A stretch of DNA of 64,000 nt. Origin: Epiperipatus broadwayi. Lineage: Eukaryota; Onychophora; Udeonychophora; Euonychophora; Peripatidae. A program made the translations under genes and the position numbers. The DNA is taken from positions 5,770,492-5,834,491 of the forward strand of contig JAQFVV010012441.1 in NCBI GenBank assembly GCA_028023455.1, read 5' to 3'. Within the stretch, counting starts at the first letter, position 1. Every line of letters begins with the position of its first letter. Below, piece by piece: positions 38,531 to 50,699 of this stretch. The notes beneath the pieces were generated by a model. That model ran no database searches and was not told the DNA's origin. It saw only the letters and a program-made list of their open reading frames with translations.

Positions 38531-39019
38531 ATTTTTATAAACATTATTTACAATAAATGTTAAATATTATATATATATGGCCAAAAATGGAAAAAAATAC
38601 TTTTGTTTAAAGATTCAGTTGACAGCTTTTTTTATAATTAGCTGACTGCTCTCTTATAATTATTGATTTTAAGGAAATAAATTTGCTACTTATTATTGTT
38701 GCCATTAGTTATAACAAGTCTTTTAATATATTTTTTTTAAAAAGTAGAAAAAAAACTTTAATTTGAAAAAGATGGAAAACATTAGAGCCAAGACTAAACT
38801 ACAAGTGGTATGAGGTACCACTAAAACAGAAAGGGAATAGATAAAATTAAAACTGTATGATGCTAATTCAAAATTTTTTTTTCAAAATATAGACATACTT
38901 AGGAAGTTACTGAGAATATCTGTTCATATTACAAAATAATATAAAAATAAATTATGTGGTAATTAATAATGGTAATTCATATTGGTTGTAGCCATTTTAG
39001 ATTTTAATCTCAAGAGAAA
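38531..39019. other. AT-rich spacer
   Basis: No recognisable feature. Confidence 0.45.
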
Positions 39020-41120
39020 AACTACATTTTTATAAATCTACAAATGTAAAGTGTAATGGCATTTCTATCTGAATAGGATCTTATATGCCACTTTATGTTT
39101 TTTAATTTATACTGCTTTCTTTTTGGTTGATTTTTTTAATAGACAACTTATAACAATATTAATAAAAGTTTTATATAGAACTTAGATACCATTGTTTTTA
39201 ATTAGTCTTTTGACTTTTTAAATAGTATTATAACTGCTTTCCATCAATGAACTAATATACCTTTTTCATTTAAATATTTAAATATAGATTTTCCAATACT
39301 TTCTCTATTTTTTTCATGCATTTTTTAAAGATTGTCCATAATAATTCTATATTTTCTTGGAGAATTTTCATTAATTTGTAAACTGTGTTTACTGAAGATG
39401 TTCATGTGTGGCTTTAAATTGTTCTCAAACTGCTAATTTTTATTTTTTCTATTTTATAGTTATTTTATCAAGAAAAATATCATATGATGCTGCCACTTTT
39501 ATAATTATTTTAAACTAATAAATAAATAATATTTAAATTTAATATTATAACAATAAGATAAGATCCGCCTTTCAAGGCATTGATTGGTTGTTGCCCATTC
39601 TCAACAAATGGGAATGCTTATCAACAATTTTGACAATCCTAAGTTTTTTGTTTTGATTTTCAACATGAAAATGTATGCTTTAGAATAATGTTTTATATAT
39701 TTATTATTATTTTTATGAAATATGCATGAACATATAATTATTTTAGAAAAATATTTCAGATTTTAGTAAAAATTATTTACTTTTACATGAAAGCAAATTG
39801 AGAAAGAAATCAATGATGTAGGCTGCATTTTGTAATAGATTGAGAAAAGTAGGTTTTATCTTCTCTGCTATAGCTTATTTTTATCAATTATAAATATAAA
39901 TTTATTTTTGAAAAAAACTTTCATTTACTTTAATAATCTGACAAATTATTAATTTGTTTTTTTAGAAACTAGACTAAAATGTGTATAATTTTAAGACAAA
40001 TATATTTTACTGCTGTTTCTGCAATTGACCAATCAAAATTGTAGAACTTTAATTCACTATAATGTGGAAAGGGTTAATTATAAATTTAATTGCATACTTT
40101 ACTTATTGATTTAAATAAGTGGCAGGTCAGAAGATAGTATTATTTTAGAAAATACTTTTTCTTTATTACAAAAATATTTGTGGAGCACTTTTATATACTT
40201 TCTGATATCACTACTCTTTTTAATAAAAGATCAATCCTTTAAGTTCTAAGCAACTTTCTATTCAGTCCAATATTTTAAGCCATATTTAGAAATTTTTATT
40301 CTCTTTATGACTAGTTATCATTGACTTTATTTTAAACCATCTTATAAAATTTCAAATGTTTAATTTATTTTGTAAATTATTTTCATTTTTTTATACACTG
40401 CCTTGTCTAAGTTGGAAATTTACTAGTGGAGTACAAAATGTTTTAAGCTATCTGTGTAGTGACTTTTATAAAATACTTCCTTAATTATTATTGCATTTAT
40501 TCAAGAATAGATCTTCTCCAAAATCTATTAATATGTTAAGATAATCAATCCACACATTTTAGATTATATTCACTGGAATTTTTATGAGTTGTTGAAATCA
40601 TTAAGTTTTAATAATTGTCATTCTTAAATGATTTTGTGCCACTTGCTAAATACTATGACACATCTTAAGTATGTTCTTTATTGCTCTTCCTTAATTAATT
40701 AGGGTCTTTAATCTAATAAGTAGCTTATCATCTTGAAATGCTTATTTTTGTAAGTAAAAATATAATTTATATCAAATTGCATTTATTTGGAAGTTTCCAT
40801 ATCCATTTTTATTTGAAGCTTTTTATCTCTCATTTCTGATTTCGTATTCAAAATTATTAGGAGCTTTTTAATTTTTAACCAGTTTTAACCTTAAAGTCTT
40901 TTACAATTTCAAATGCTCATTCTAATCAAACATTTATATTATAATAATACATAAAATTTTCTACTTTTTCATAAGAATAAAAATGTATCAAGGCATTATT
41001 CTGAATTATTTGTATTTGTTGTCTTCTATTATTTAAATTACTACCCCCCCTCTCTCTGATTAATTGTCTCTTTAGTTTTTAATTTATTTCACAAAGTCAA
41101 CAATGCTTTCTTCAGTATTT
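39020..41120 (-). mobile_element. Ancient RTE remnant, copy 6, with nested repeat
   Basis: Low-identity but collinear match to copy 2. Anchors are atctacaaat...taatggca near 39030 (copy 2 near 7125), agacaacttataacaatatt near 39142 (near 7271), tttaattgcata near 40085 (7529), ctttattac near 40160 (7605), cttataaaatttcaaat near 40340 (7832), ggaagtttccatatcc near 40790 (8291) and cacaaagtcaacaatg near 41091 (8783). The 3' part is missing. The 513-bp dispersed repeat at 39547-40059 splits it, so it is older than that insertion. Confidence 0.65.
39547..40059. mobile_element. Dispersed ~0.5-kb MITE-like repeat, copy 1
   Basis: Aligns with 45403-45876 from ataacaata to gaactttaattcacta. Both copies carry tgattggttg near the left end and attgaccaatcaaaa near the right end, so the sub-terminal parts are inverted relative to each other. 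No open frame. It sits within RTE copy 6, which supports mobility. Confidence 0.7.
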
Positions 41121-41749
41121 ATTCTTTTTCATTCAGTATTTATATGCTTGGAAATCATATATAGTTTATGTTATTAAATAAGTTGTTATTATTAAATGGC
41201 TGCTCTGGATTATGGGATTTAAAATCTTCTTAAAAAAGAATTGGGTTGTGTAATCTTGGGCTGTTATGATGTGACTAAAATTTATAAACCCACTTAACTA
41301 TTTTGCAGATTTATTATCTAATTAATAATTAATAATAGTGGGATTTGGAAAACATAAAAATAATTCATTTACTAGTTTGGATTCAAAACAGGTTATATTT
41401 TCCTTTCTAATGGGATTTATTTAAGCCTGCAGGAAAACAAAAGTATTAATCTGTTAAAGTTCTTTGCCTATTCTTTTTGTCTATATTAATATCATAGACC
41501 AGATTGCCTTGATAACAACTTGATGATTTATGGTTAGATAGGCTTGGCTGTTATCATGTAATTACATTTATAAAACCACTTAGATTTATGGATTGTTAAT
41601 AGCAGTGAGATTTGAAAGTTTTAAAATGATTATTTATTACTGTTCTTCAAAACAAGTTGCATATCCCTGTTTAATGGAGTATATTCAAACTTATGAAAAT
41701 ATAAATATTTTTTAACATCCTGCATCAACTCTTTGTGCATTTATTAAGA

Positions 41750-41757
41750 TCATAGAC
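41750..41757. repeat. Left 8-bp target-site duplication (tcatagac)
   Basis: Identical to 41943-41950 on the other side of the hAT element. Eight base pairs is the expected size for hAT transposition. Confidence 0.9.
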
Positions 41758-41942
41758 CAATGGCTCTCAACCTTCCTAATGCCATGACCATTTAATACAG
41801 TTCCTTATGTTGTGGTGACCTACAACTGTAATTTTGTTACTGTTTCTGAATTGATATGTATTTTCCAATGATCAGGCAACCCCTGTGAAAGGGCTGTTTG
41901 ACTCTCAAATGGGTGCTACAACCCACAGGTTGAGAACCGCTA
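41758..41942 (+). mobile_element. SPIN-like non-autonomous hAT transposon (185 bp)
   Basis: The termini are caatggctctcaacct and, at the right end, aggttgagaaccgcta, which are imperfect inverted repeats of the SPIN type (family terminus CAGTGGTTCTCAACC). Internal blocks also agree with what I remember of the short SPIN elements: cttcctaatgcc, atttaatacagttcct, atgttgtggtgac, and near the right end aacccctgtgaaaggg and acccacaggttgag. The length is close to that of the non-autonomous form. Seen directly: inverted ends, length and 8-bp duplication. Family assignment is from memory, without a database search. There is no coding capacity, so an autonomous relative supplied the transposase. Confidence 0.88.
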
Positions 41943-41950
41943 TCATAGAC
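41943..41950. repeat. Right 8-bp target-site duplication (tcatagac)
   Basis: Exact copy of 41750-41757. Confidence 0.9.
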
Positions 41951-42060
41951 CATAGTGAAAGATAGTTTTCATTATTAACTCAAAATATTGCTTAGGCAAC
42001 AAATTGAAAATATATAGTTTGGATAAACTTGGCTGTCATCACATGATACATAGAATTTAG

Positions 42061-43363
42061 CTAACATTTCACTTACTATATACACAGGACAATGACAATT
42101 AAATATAAAATTACAAGTTAAAACATGTGATCTAGTAATATTATTATTATTACTGGATCATATTGTTTCATCTTGCATTGAAGTTTAAAATATTTGTTGT
42201 CTTGCTCTATCATGGCTGGAATTTTATTTAGTTTATTACACAAAATAAAATGTCATTATAATTTAATGTTTACTTCTAAAACTCTGTGAACATCTTTAAA
42301 TTATCATATTAAAGAGAGGAATAAAAATGTAAACGATAGAGAAAGGCAGAAACAGAATGCGTTGATAATTCATCAATTTGTTACCATTAATGGATATATA
42401 TATAATTAAAGGTTTAATCGGATAAAATAATTATATATATTACAAATAAAATTTTAAAGCTTTCTTGGTAGTTTTGTTTTTATTTTTCATTGACTTTTGC
42501 CATTAATAAATTAATTTTTCTTCTCATGTTTGATTAAGAAAACTTTTCCTATTAGTAAATTACTTTATACAAATATTTAGAATCTGTCTGAAACAGAACG
42601 ATGTAAACTAAAACAAATTTCAGCAAATTAATGTTAAATTTAGCTATATTTTCAGTGAAGTTTTTTTAAAAAAAAAAAAATAAGAAAAAAAAAGTTAAAT
42701 CAATTTTTAATGCAAACTTGAATCTAAAATTAGAAATATCGCCTTGATTCATTTACAAAGACGCTTACAAAAATTAAATATTTTACAGAAAATTTAATTT
42801 CAATTTAAAATCAAAATTAATTACAAATTCAAGTATGGCAAAAATTGTGATTATGAAAAATCTAATAAGAAAGACTCATTTATAATATACTCTCATTACT
42901 ATAAATTGATATTATGCTAATTTTGAAATGTAAACCAGTATATACAGTCGAAAAATAAATTTATGGGAATGCACACAGAAATATCTATAGTAGCGCCCTC
43001 TATCAGTAAAATCTGCTTAAGCGCTTTCGGTTTATTTATTATTGGAAAAATAATTGCATAAGAAATTCAAAAATTTAATAATTAAAACAAAGGAAGTATA
43101 ATTTTATAAATATTACTTTTTTAGTTTAATTGTAGTATTTAATATTATTAATGTGTTTCAAGTTTAAGTATAGCATTGAAATATCAATTAAAATTTAATT
43201 AAAGCTAAAAAATACTACAAGCTATTTCATAAGCTTAGATCTAATTTAAATAACATATTTATTGGTTTTTGGTTACCCTTCTTTATAGACATCATCAATT
43301 AGTACCACAATGTTCCATTATAATAACATTTAAAAAATGTCTGCCATTTTTTTTAAATATATA
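42061..43363. other. AT-rich DNA without recognisable features
   Basis: A/T homopolymers near 42661-42700 and short (TA)n. No gene or shared repeat seen. Confidence 0.5.
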
Positions 43364-43371
43364 GTATATCT
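43364..43371. repeat. Left 8-bp target-site duplication (gtatatct)
   Basis: Identical to 43747-43754. Confidence 0.88.
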
Positions 43372-43746
43372 CAGGGGTCCCCATGGTGCCTGCAGACCAT
43401 TTTACAAGTGACCACCGCTATCCGAACATGATAAAAAAATATTTATCTGATACAAATAAATTTAATTTTTGAAATTTCTTATAAATTATTCTATTATATT
43501 GTAATCAAATTGTAGGGCATACTATACTTTTACAGTGTAAAAATATAATTGTTAATTATGTTAAAATTTTATTTTTGAAATAAATATTTTTTTGTACATT
43601 ATGTGTATTATTAACAGTATCCAACTATAAATTTACATTGAAAAAATAAATGGTGCCCACTACCTGGTTGAAAAAATAAATGGTGCCCGCCACCTGGCTG
43701 GTATTATAGAATGTGCTCTTAAGTGCAAAAAGGTTGGGGACCCCTG
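43372..43746. mobile_element. Second hAT MITE (375 bp)
   Basis: Begins caggggtcccca and ends tggggacccctg, a perfect 12-bp terminal inverted repeat, flanked by a perfect 8-bp duplication. CAGGGGTCCCCA-type ends are common in hAT/Charlie-like transposons. The right part contains a 30-bp unit repeated twice (gaaaaaataaatggtgccc, about 43639-43698). The interior is AT-rich with no coding frame. It differs from the SPIN-like element in ends and interior, so it is a separate family. Confidence 0.88.
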
Positions 43747-43754
43747 GTATATCT
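43747..43754. repeat. Right 8-bp target-site duplication (gtatatct)
   Basis: Exact copy of 43364-43371. Confidence 0.88.
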
Positions 43755-43869
43755 GTTATTAAGAGATAGCTATTTTATAATAATTATGACATAATGTGAA
43801 TATTACATCATACTGCATTTTATGGACAGATAAATTGGAAAAATTCTTGATTATAGCTAGTATTTATTA

Positions 43870-44165
43870 TATAAGTGAAAATTGGATGGACAGTTGAAGA
43901 GTTGGAGTGTGGAATGGATTGAAGTCTATCCTTTAAAGTTTGAAGATTGGCTAGCTTAATATATATATGAGCACTTATTGCATATATATGTAGACATGAT
44001 AATCTGGACCCACTGATGATTGTTGGTTTAGCATGAAATACATATATTGATGATTATTTATCTTTTTGATATATATGTGTTGAAATATATCAGTGTTATG
44101 AGATAGAGTGGAGAGTGGTGGGTTGTATGAAAGTCTGTGCTCATATACCTTATAGATTACATATA
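43870..44165 (+). mobile_element. Foldback family, single right arm
   Basis: Matches the right arm of the full foldback element at 63180-63485: tggatgg, attgaagt, ttaaagtttgaaga, gagcacttattg, gatctggaccca or a variant, and gtttagcatgaaatacatat, in the same order. The left arm is missing here. Confidence 0.75.
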
Positions 44166-45402
44166 TGGATATAGATATATAATAAACCTGTATTTCAGTT
44201 ATATAAGTGAAAATAAATCTAATTAATACACAGTAATAATGTGCACTAAAATAGATTTAACATGTATACGTTTAAAATGTGCTTTATTTAACCAAATTTT
44301 ATACAATATAATAAATTGAATAATGAAATTTTTGACTTGACCAAGAATATAAAGACATAATTTTGTCAAAAAAGTGAAAGTTTTAATCATTATCTAATTA
44401 AATCATTTATCACATACTGTAAAAATGTGAATCGAATTGAAATGAATTGTTGTACATTGTTCATATTTGCACATTTGAGAATCACATAATTGAAATTCAA
44501 CAAAAGTTTGCAAAAAATGTCACTTTGAAATTAGTTTATTAAACAGGAAGACACACTGAAAGATATAAAATGTTGAGACCTATATGCAAAAAGAGATAAC
44601 AATCATCTCAACTATAAAATGATAGTTAAATTCTTACAGATTAGAGTTATGATATATCCTCAATGGCTGACCCTTACTGCTCATAAATTGGAAGGTTTTA
44701 AGACGTTATACAGAAATTTCATATTATATAAATACAAAGCTGACCATAAAACAAACATTGAAGAGAACATCCAACACTTATATGAAATAGGATGCAAATA
44801 TTAATATCTCATCAACACTGTCAAGATTTATTATAACCTTAGACATGGACTAACATAGTCTGTTACAAGAACTTGTATTAGTCTAATGTACCTTCCAGGG
44901 TTATCTCATAATCTGTATATTTTCTTTCACACACACAATGTTATTTCCAGAACCCCTTCTTGTCTAAACCAATTTATAAATAACACCAAGGACAGACTAG
45001 ATCTAGCACAAGCCTCACAAATTGTATTTACAGTTGATTGCAGCAATTTGGTTCACAATGCAGTTTATTTTAGGGAGTTGTGATCAAATATCAGAACTAG
45101 AACAGCACATCATACACATTAATATAAGATGATAAAGGCATTTCTTAGGTTAAATCAATCATTTTTGAGCATGAAATTGAGCATGACCATTCTTTTGATC
45201 CAATAAAAGTTAGTACTGTATGTTGTGAATAAAATAACAATAAGCACAATTTTAAAGAAAATGCCCATGCTATTAATAAAAAAGAATCTTGTGTTCCTCT
45301 ATCAAACATGGTTTATTTACATTATGCCAATTACATGTACACCTTATTTAAATATTACCTCAGATATTTAAGGATTAATCAAAAATAGTTAAATTTAAAA
45401 CT
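44166..45402. other. Unassigned region
   Basis: Slightly less A+T between 44640 and 45080, with open frames of 61 and 65 codons at 44619-44804 and 44886-45083. Neither shows a motif I recognise. They may be degraded transposon or host sequence. Confidence 0.4.
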
Positions 45403-45876
45403 ATAACAATAGGAGATGGCAGACTTTCCATGGTGCTGATTGGTTGTTTCTCATTTTCAACCAAAGGGGTGTTTGTCAATGATCTTGACAGATCTAACTT
45501 CTTTGTTTTGATTTTCAAAATGAAAATGTATATTTTGGAGTACTTTTTTCATTATAAATTATTTTGATAAAATATGCTGAAAACATAATTATTTTAGAAG
45601 AATAGCTAAGATTTTATCAAAAATTCTTTACTTTTACATGAACATAAATTGAGAAGGAAATCAATGTTGTAGCTTCATTTTCTAATAGGTTACGAGAAAT
45701 TCATTTTATGTGTTCTGCTATAGATTATTTTTATAACTATAAATAGAAATTTATTAATAGATTATTAATTTGATTTTTCCAAAGAAACTAAAATGAACAT
45801 AATATTAAATGATTAATAGATGTTTACTATTGATTCAGTAATTGACCAATCAAAAGTTTAGAACTTTAATTCACTA
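45403..45876. mobile_element. Dispersed ~0.5-kb MITE-like repeat, copy 2
   Basis: Same family and orientation as 39547-40059, including ttgttttgattttcaa, ctttacttttacatgaa and attgaccaatcaaaa. About 40 bp shorter because of internal deletions. No clear target duplication found. Confidence 0.7.
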
Positions 45877-47384
45877 GGCCAATAGGGATTTTTACAATCT
45901 AAAGGTTAATAAGACTGCCTTCATAAGACACTACTCATATTATGAATATGATTTCAAATACTTGAAAGCATGTTTAATATTGTAGATATTAAAAATAATA
46001 ATTTTTTCTTTGAAATAAAAAAAAAGTGTTTTATATCAAGTAAAATTATTGAATTATCAAATTTTTATTTATATTCTCCCAAAAGTTAGTTTATTCAAAT
46101 GGCACTTGTTAATTTAAAAAGTAAATATAAAGTTTTATTTACATGTAACATATAAAAATATATAATATTGATCTCATGAGTAATAATCACTTAAATCAAA
46201 ATTTCAGTTTACATTTACTAACTTTTTAAAAAAAAAATTACTTAGACTGCATTTTTGTAAATATGAAATATCAGTTTTTTTAAAAAAACAATTAAATATT
46301 TTACTTGTTAGGTAATTAATAATAATATGCATCAAAAATAAAATAGAAAATATATACTGTGTTATTTTATTATTTTATACTTGTTTATATTAATGACGAA
46401 CCAAAGAGATATCAAATAGTAAGGAAACAACAACATACATCACATGACTTAATTTCAAATTTACTAACACATTTAAAAAAAAAAGTTCCAAATTACTACT
46501 AAAAAAAATAAATAAACAATAAGCATAGCAACTGTACTGTAGGAATTGTAAATAGTTTTTTGTACTATTTTTCATATGGGTTAATGGGATTTATTGTATT
46601 GAAAATATTTGTTATCAAGTTTTAACTTCTAAAATCAGATGCTAAAAAACTCATAACGTTCAGTGAATCCAAGATACTGAAATATCTTTTTGTTTATACA
46701 AAACTTTTCATTTACAAACACTTTTGGAAAAATAATTGCTTTCTTATTTCAGGTAAAACATTAACTTAAAGAAATTAATTGGAAGTCATAATTAAAAGTG
46801 ATGGTGAACTACATTTTTTTTTTAAAAAATAACTTGGCTTCACAGCCTGGATCCAAACTGATTGCAAAATGTAGTTAACAAACTCATTTTTAAAAATACT
46901 TTATTTTAGTACATTGATTTAAAAAAAAAACGTTCTTTTAAATTCCCATAAAATCGCTTTCTTTTTTATTATTTAGTTTCTTTACAATAAAAATACAATG
47001 AAAAATAAATTAAATAAAAAGGTAGCCAGTTTAACAAGAAATAGTTGTAGTTAATTAATTTCAGAGTTCTTGTTCCAATAAAACTTTTATAAACAAAATA
47101 TCTTTTCAAATTAAAAATTGTAAAATTTAAAAAGAGCTTTATTTATTATATAACGATTTCACTTTAATTAATTATAGCATTTATCAAAAAATACATAGAT
47201 CTATTGGGCTAGGAAAAATAAATATGTAAAAGTACCCAGTAAATTTTATCAATTTTTCAATATTGACTAAACCTGTTTTGTTTATATATATATGGAGAGA
47301 GAGAAAGAGAGAAACGTGATCTCATGACACACGGTATAGTAATATATGTACGTATATATATATATAGAAGTTTGAAATGAAAAA
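45877..47384. other. AT-rich DNA without recognisable features
   Basis: Long A/T runs and a short GA-rich microsatellite near 47294-47312. No gene recognised. Confidence 0.5.
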
Positions 47385-47885
47385 TAGAAATGACCACAAA
47401 CAAAATTTACTATATGGGTTTATAAGCTCCTTTCAACCATCCACTTTATTTAATATAACCGATACACATGACCATGTACATGTGAATAAGGAAAATGATC
47501 TCCAATATATGTATTTCATGCTGAACCAGCACTTATCAGTTGGTCTGGATCGTCATCTCCCACACATATATAATCAATGTTTGGTTTATATTAAAATAGC
47601 AAATCTACACAATTTAATGAGCAGGCTTCAATTCTCTTTGCTCTCCATCTCTTTAGCCATGCGTATCATTGAAAATCTGATTATATATGTGTGTAGGACA
47701 TAATGATCTGGACCAAATAATGAGTGCAGGTTCAGCATGAAATATAAATGTTGGATATCATTTTTTTTTTACATGGTCATGTGTAACCATTATATTGGAT
47801 ATAATGGGTGACTGAAGGGAACTTGAAAGTCTGGGTTCAAATCCCCTTTAATTGCATGTAGCTTGTGTATATATACTATGCATGT
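47385..47885. mobile_element. Foldback family, short two-armed copy
   Basis: The left arm (about 47430-47690) and right arm (about 47690-47885) are inverted relative to each other. Examples are acatgaccatgtac on the left with tacatggtcatgtg on the right, and atgctgaaccagcact with agtgcaggttcagcat. The centre is deleted compared with the copy at 62695-63485. The right arm contains ggttcaaatccc, a tRNA B-box-like word, so a tRNA-derived origin for this family should be considered. The 108-codon open frame at 47377-47703 is incidental. Confidence 0.78.
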
Positions 47886-48579
47886 ATTTCAATATTATAT
47901 GTGTTTATTTAAAATATATATTCTGGAATAATGAGGTAGTGATTGAATAATAATTTTAATATTTACAGTACTATAAATTATATACAATTAATTTTAAAAA
48001 AGATCTTATTTGGGGCAAGAAATTTTGATTTTGTCTGAGTTTGACAAAAATGTAAATTATTTTTGGAAAACAGTGTTATTGTCTATATACATTAATATAT
48101 TTTTATTAAAAAAAATAACTAATTGATTTTAAGTGAATGTGTTTGAAAAATAGGGAAATGTAATTAAATAATTAATCAGGATTTAAAATGGCATACCCAA
48201 TTATTCTCTATTATTATATCCTTATATGTTTATAAGTAGTGGGTACAGATAAACTGATTATATTATTAGATTGGAAAGAATGCAGAAACGTAACACTTAG
48301 TTTCACATTGATTCAGTTTCAATTTATATAGAAACGTTGGTTTTTATGTATTTCATAGTCCATATGGGTATACCAAACTATTTTCCTTACTGAAGTTCAT
48401 CAAATTATCATACATAATCTAAATTGAGAACACCCAGCATTATTGCAATTGTCTTTATGAAAAACATGTCACTGAAAAGTGAGTTTCCTGCTTTTATCAT
48501 GACTATTACAAGAAGCTAGTTTATTGATAAGTATACTACTTCATACATGCATGAAAAGCACAATCAAAAGTAGTTACTT
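47886..48579. other. AT-rich spacer
   Basis: No recognisable feature. Confidence 0.5.
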
Positions 48580-48890
48580 CCATTACTATATATATATAAT
48601 CAGGCACTCTTCACAAACCTATTTCATGCTAAACCAGCAATCATCAATTGGTCTGATCATCATCTCCCACACATATATATAATCAGTGCTCAGTTTATAT
48701 TAGGATAGCAAATCCTCACACTTTAATGAACAGGCTTCAATCTACTCAAACCTCCAACTCTTCAGCCATCCATATCATTGAAAATCTGATGATGGAAAGC
48801 CCAAATCCCATGCTGATGCCAACATTATTGCCATGCCCATGTTGACCTGAAGTCACTCTGACCTCTTATGTATAGGACCATATCCATTTA
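48580..48890 (-). mobile_element. Foldback family, single left arm
   Basis: Starts after (TA)n and carries catgctaaaccagcaatcat, gtctgatcatcatctccc, cagtgctcagtttatatt and ccatccatatcattgaaaat, in the order of the left arm at 62780-63000 and in the complement of 43870-44165. Confidence 0.75.
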
Positions 48891-49029
48891 AATACATAGG
48901 AGAGGGATGGGCAAGATAAAAGCTTGATATCAAATAGATCATCCATCGAGGCATCTCAAGCTCCAGAATGATGAGTGCCACTATATATTTTGTGCTCTCA
49001 AACTTTGCTAGATTATTTCAAGAAAATCT

Positions 49030-49722
49030 TACAATCATCAAGAAAATATGTGGTCTAAAAACTTGATTTTTTGGGAAAGTTTATGATTTTATTTGTATCA
49101 TAATTGTGTAATAATTATTAGAAATCAAAAATAAATGTTATTTACAGAAATGTTTTATTTTTAAATATAAAAGAATATACTCTTTACTGAATATTGTTAC
49201 TATAGAGATTATGGTCACAGGAAATACAGCAGTCTAAAAATGAGTTCAAGCACATGACTTGTAATATATAACAATATCATAAAAAATACAAAAAAATGTA
49301 AACTTTTAAAGCATAAATTGATAGACTTCATAGTTTTTAAGAATAGTTTATTCAGATTTTTAAAACAACCATCAAACAAAGAAGATTTTGTTCAATTTCT
49401 AAATTGAATTGGCTCCATCTGAAATTTGATGACATGACAGCATTTGGTTTGACTAAAATATAGTTTTTAAAACAATTTGATAAATTAAATGTGATTCTTT
49501 TTAGTTTATTCAACTTTCTTTCCCCCCCCCCCCCTTTTCCCCCCCCCCCCACATTTCCGGAGGGGGGCACGGGGCCCCGGGGGGGTTTTATAAACAAAAA
49601 CATCTATTGAATGAAGTCAAATTTATTATATTCTGATAAATACTAATGATTTAATATCAAAATGAAAATTGAAAGCTTAAATCTAGTGAGAACAAATAAA
49701 TCTATCAGAATACAGGAGGTTT
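49030..49722. repeat. Dispersed 0.65-0.7-kb repeat, copy 2
   Basis: Aligns with 31620-32262. The alignment is broken at about 49519-49586 by a block of C and G homopolymers that copy 1 lacks. Confidence 0.75.
49519..49586. other. Anomalous C/G homopolymer patch
   Basis: Two C-runs of a dozen or more bases, then a G/C block ending in ggggccccgggggggtttt, in a region otherwise about 75% A+T. In copy 1 of the repeat the corresponding place reads ordinary AT-rich sequence. An assembly or consensus error is the simplest reading. The reverse-strand open frame here is an artefact of it. Confidence 0.6.
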
Positions 49723-50642
49723 GTCCCTTCTCCCCCCAAATAGGGCACCCATTCCAAAATCACAGTAATACTTTGTACTACTTATTTGTTCTTAAATTGA
49801 GTTCAATTTTAACTTATTTTTTTACAAGCATTTTTACTATCCTTAATAAAAGACTATATATTATTTTCCCAATTTTTTTATTATTAAGGAACAATTAATA
49901 TGAACAATCAGAACGGAAATGACTTTAGAAAATTGACTTTTAATTAGTTAATTCATTTATACTGTTGTATACATCTGACACATTTTTATTAGTAAAAATA
50001 TTAAAGAAAAGTATAGTTGACATATGCTAACATATTGCTTTCCTTGCAAAGGATAATTATATACTGTTATTTAGCTTTACAGATTACCAAGTGATGGTCA
50101 GAATATTTATGAATGAATTACTATTTATAACTTTTTTTGTGTGTTCTTTTCTTATACTCTATAAAATCCTCCTTTCACAAAATTCAAGCTCTTAAATTTC
50201 AGTGGATCTTTTTAAACAATGCACACACTTCCTGACATTTAAGATTAAAATACCTTTAAAAAACATGTTTATATCATTTTATGTATTTAAAATGATTTTT
50301 TTTTTTACCTTGACATTATTTTAATTATTTTTCTCAGATCATATTTAAAAAAAAATGTATTATTATGTTTTCTCTGAAAGCAACCAAATAATAAAATAAT
50401 GATTTTCTTTAATAATGATAATTAATTTTTATATGTATATTGCTAGAATAAATGATGAAAGTACAGCTGAAAAGATTGTAAACAACCTAAAGTGTTACCA
50501 CATGTAAGATAGGTGTTGAAGCTGTGCATATATATATATGATGGCTTCACTATTCACTGTGAACTAGCTAAGACCCTAAGTCCAACCACAGTGAATGTAT
50601 GTTTCTTTCTTAAGATAAATTATCATCTGCACAAATAGTTAC
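49723..50642. other. AT-rich spacer
   Basis: No recognisable feature. (TA)n at about 50529-50540. Confidence 0.5.
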
Positions 50643-50699
50643 ATAAGTTAAATAAATAAATCAATTATTTTATATAGCGCGATGTTTATAAACTGTAAC

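Larger units (their letters stand above)
41215..42060. repeat. Degenerate ~290-bp tandem repeat, about 2.5 units
   Basis: The landmark cttggctgt or cttgggctgt falls at 41255, 41543 and 42028. Removing the 193 bp added by the SPIN insertion gives spacings of 288 and 292 bp. Other shared words are ttataaacccactta or ttataaaaccactta and aaaacaggttatat or aaaacaagttgcatat. Confidence 0.75.

Noticed and set aside
44619-45083. Two adjacent open frames of 61 and 65 codons
   Set aside because: No recognised domain. Random open frames of this size are not exceptional in AT-rich DNA of this length.
47377-47703. 108-codon open frame
   Set aside because: Lies across the arms of a foldback element and is explained by that repeat.
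49352-49603. 83-codon reverse frame with a glycine/proline-rich start
   Set aside because: The Gly/Pro stretch is translated from the anomalous C/G homopolymer patch.
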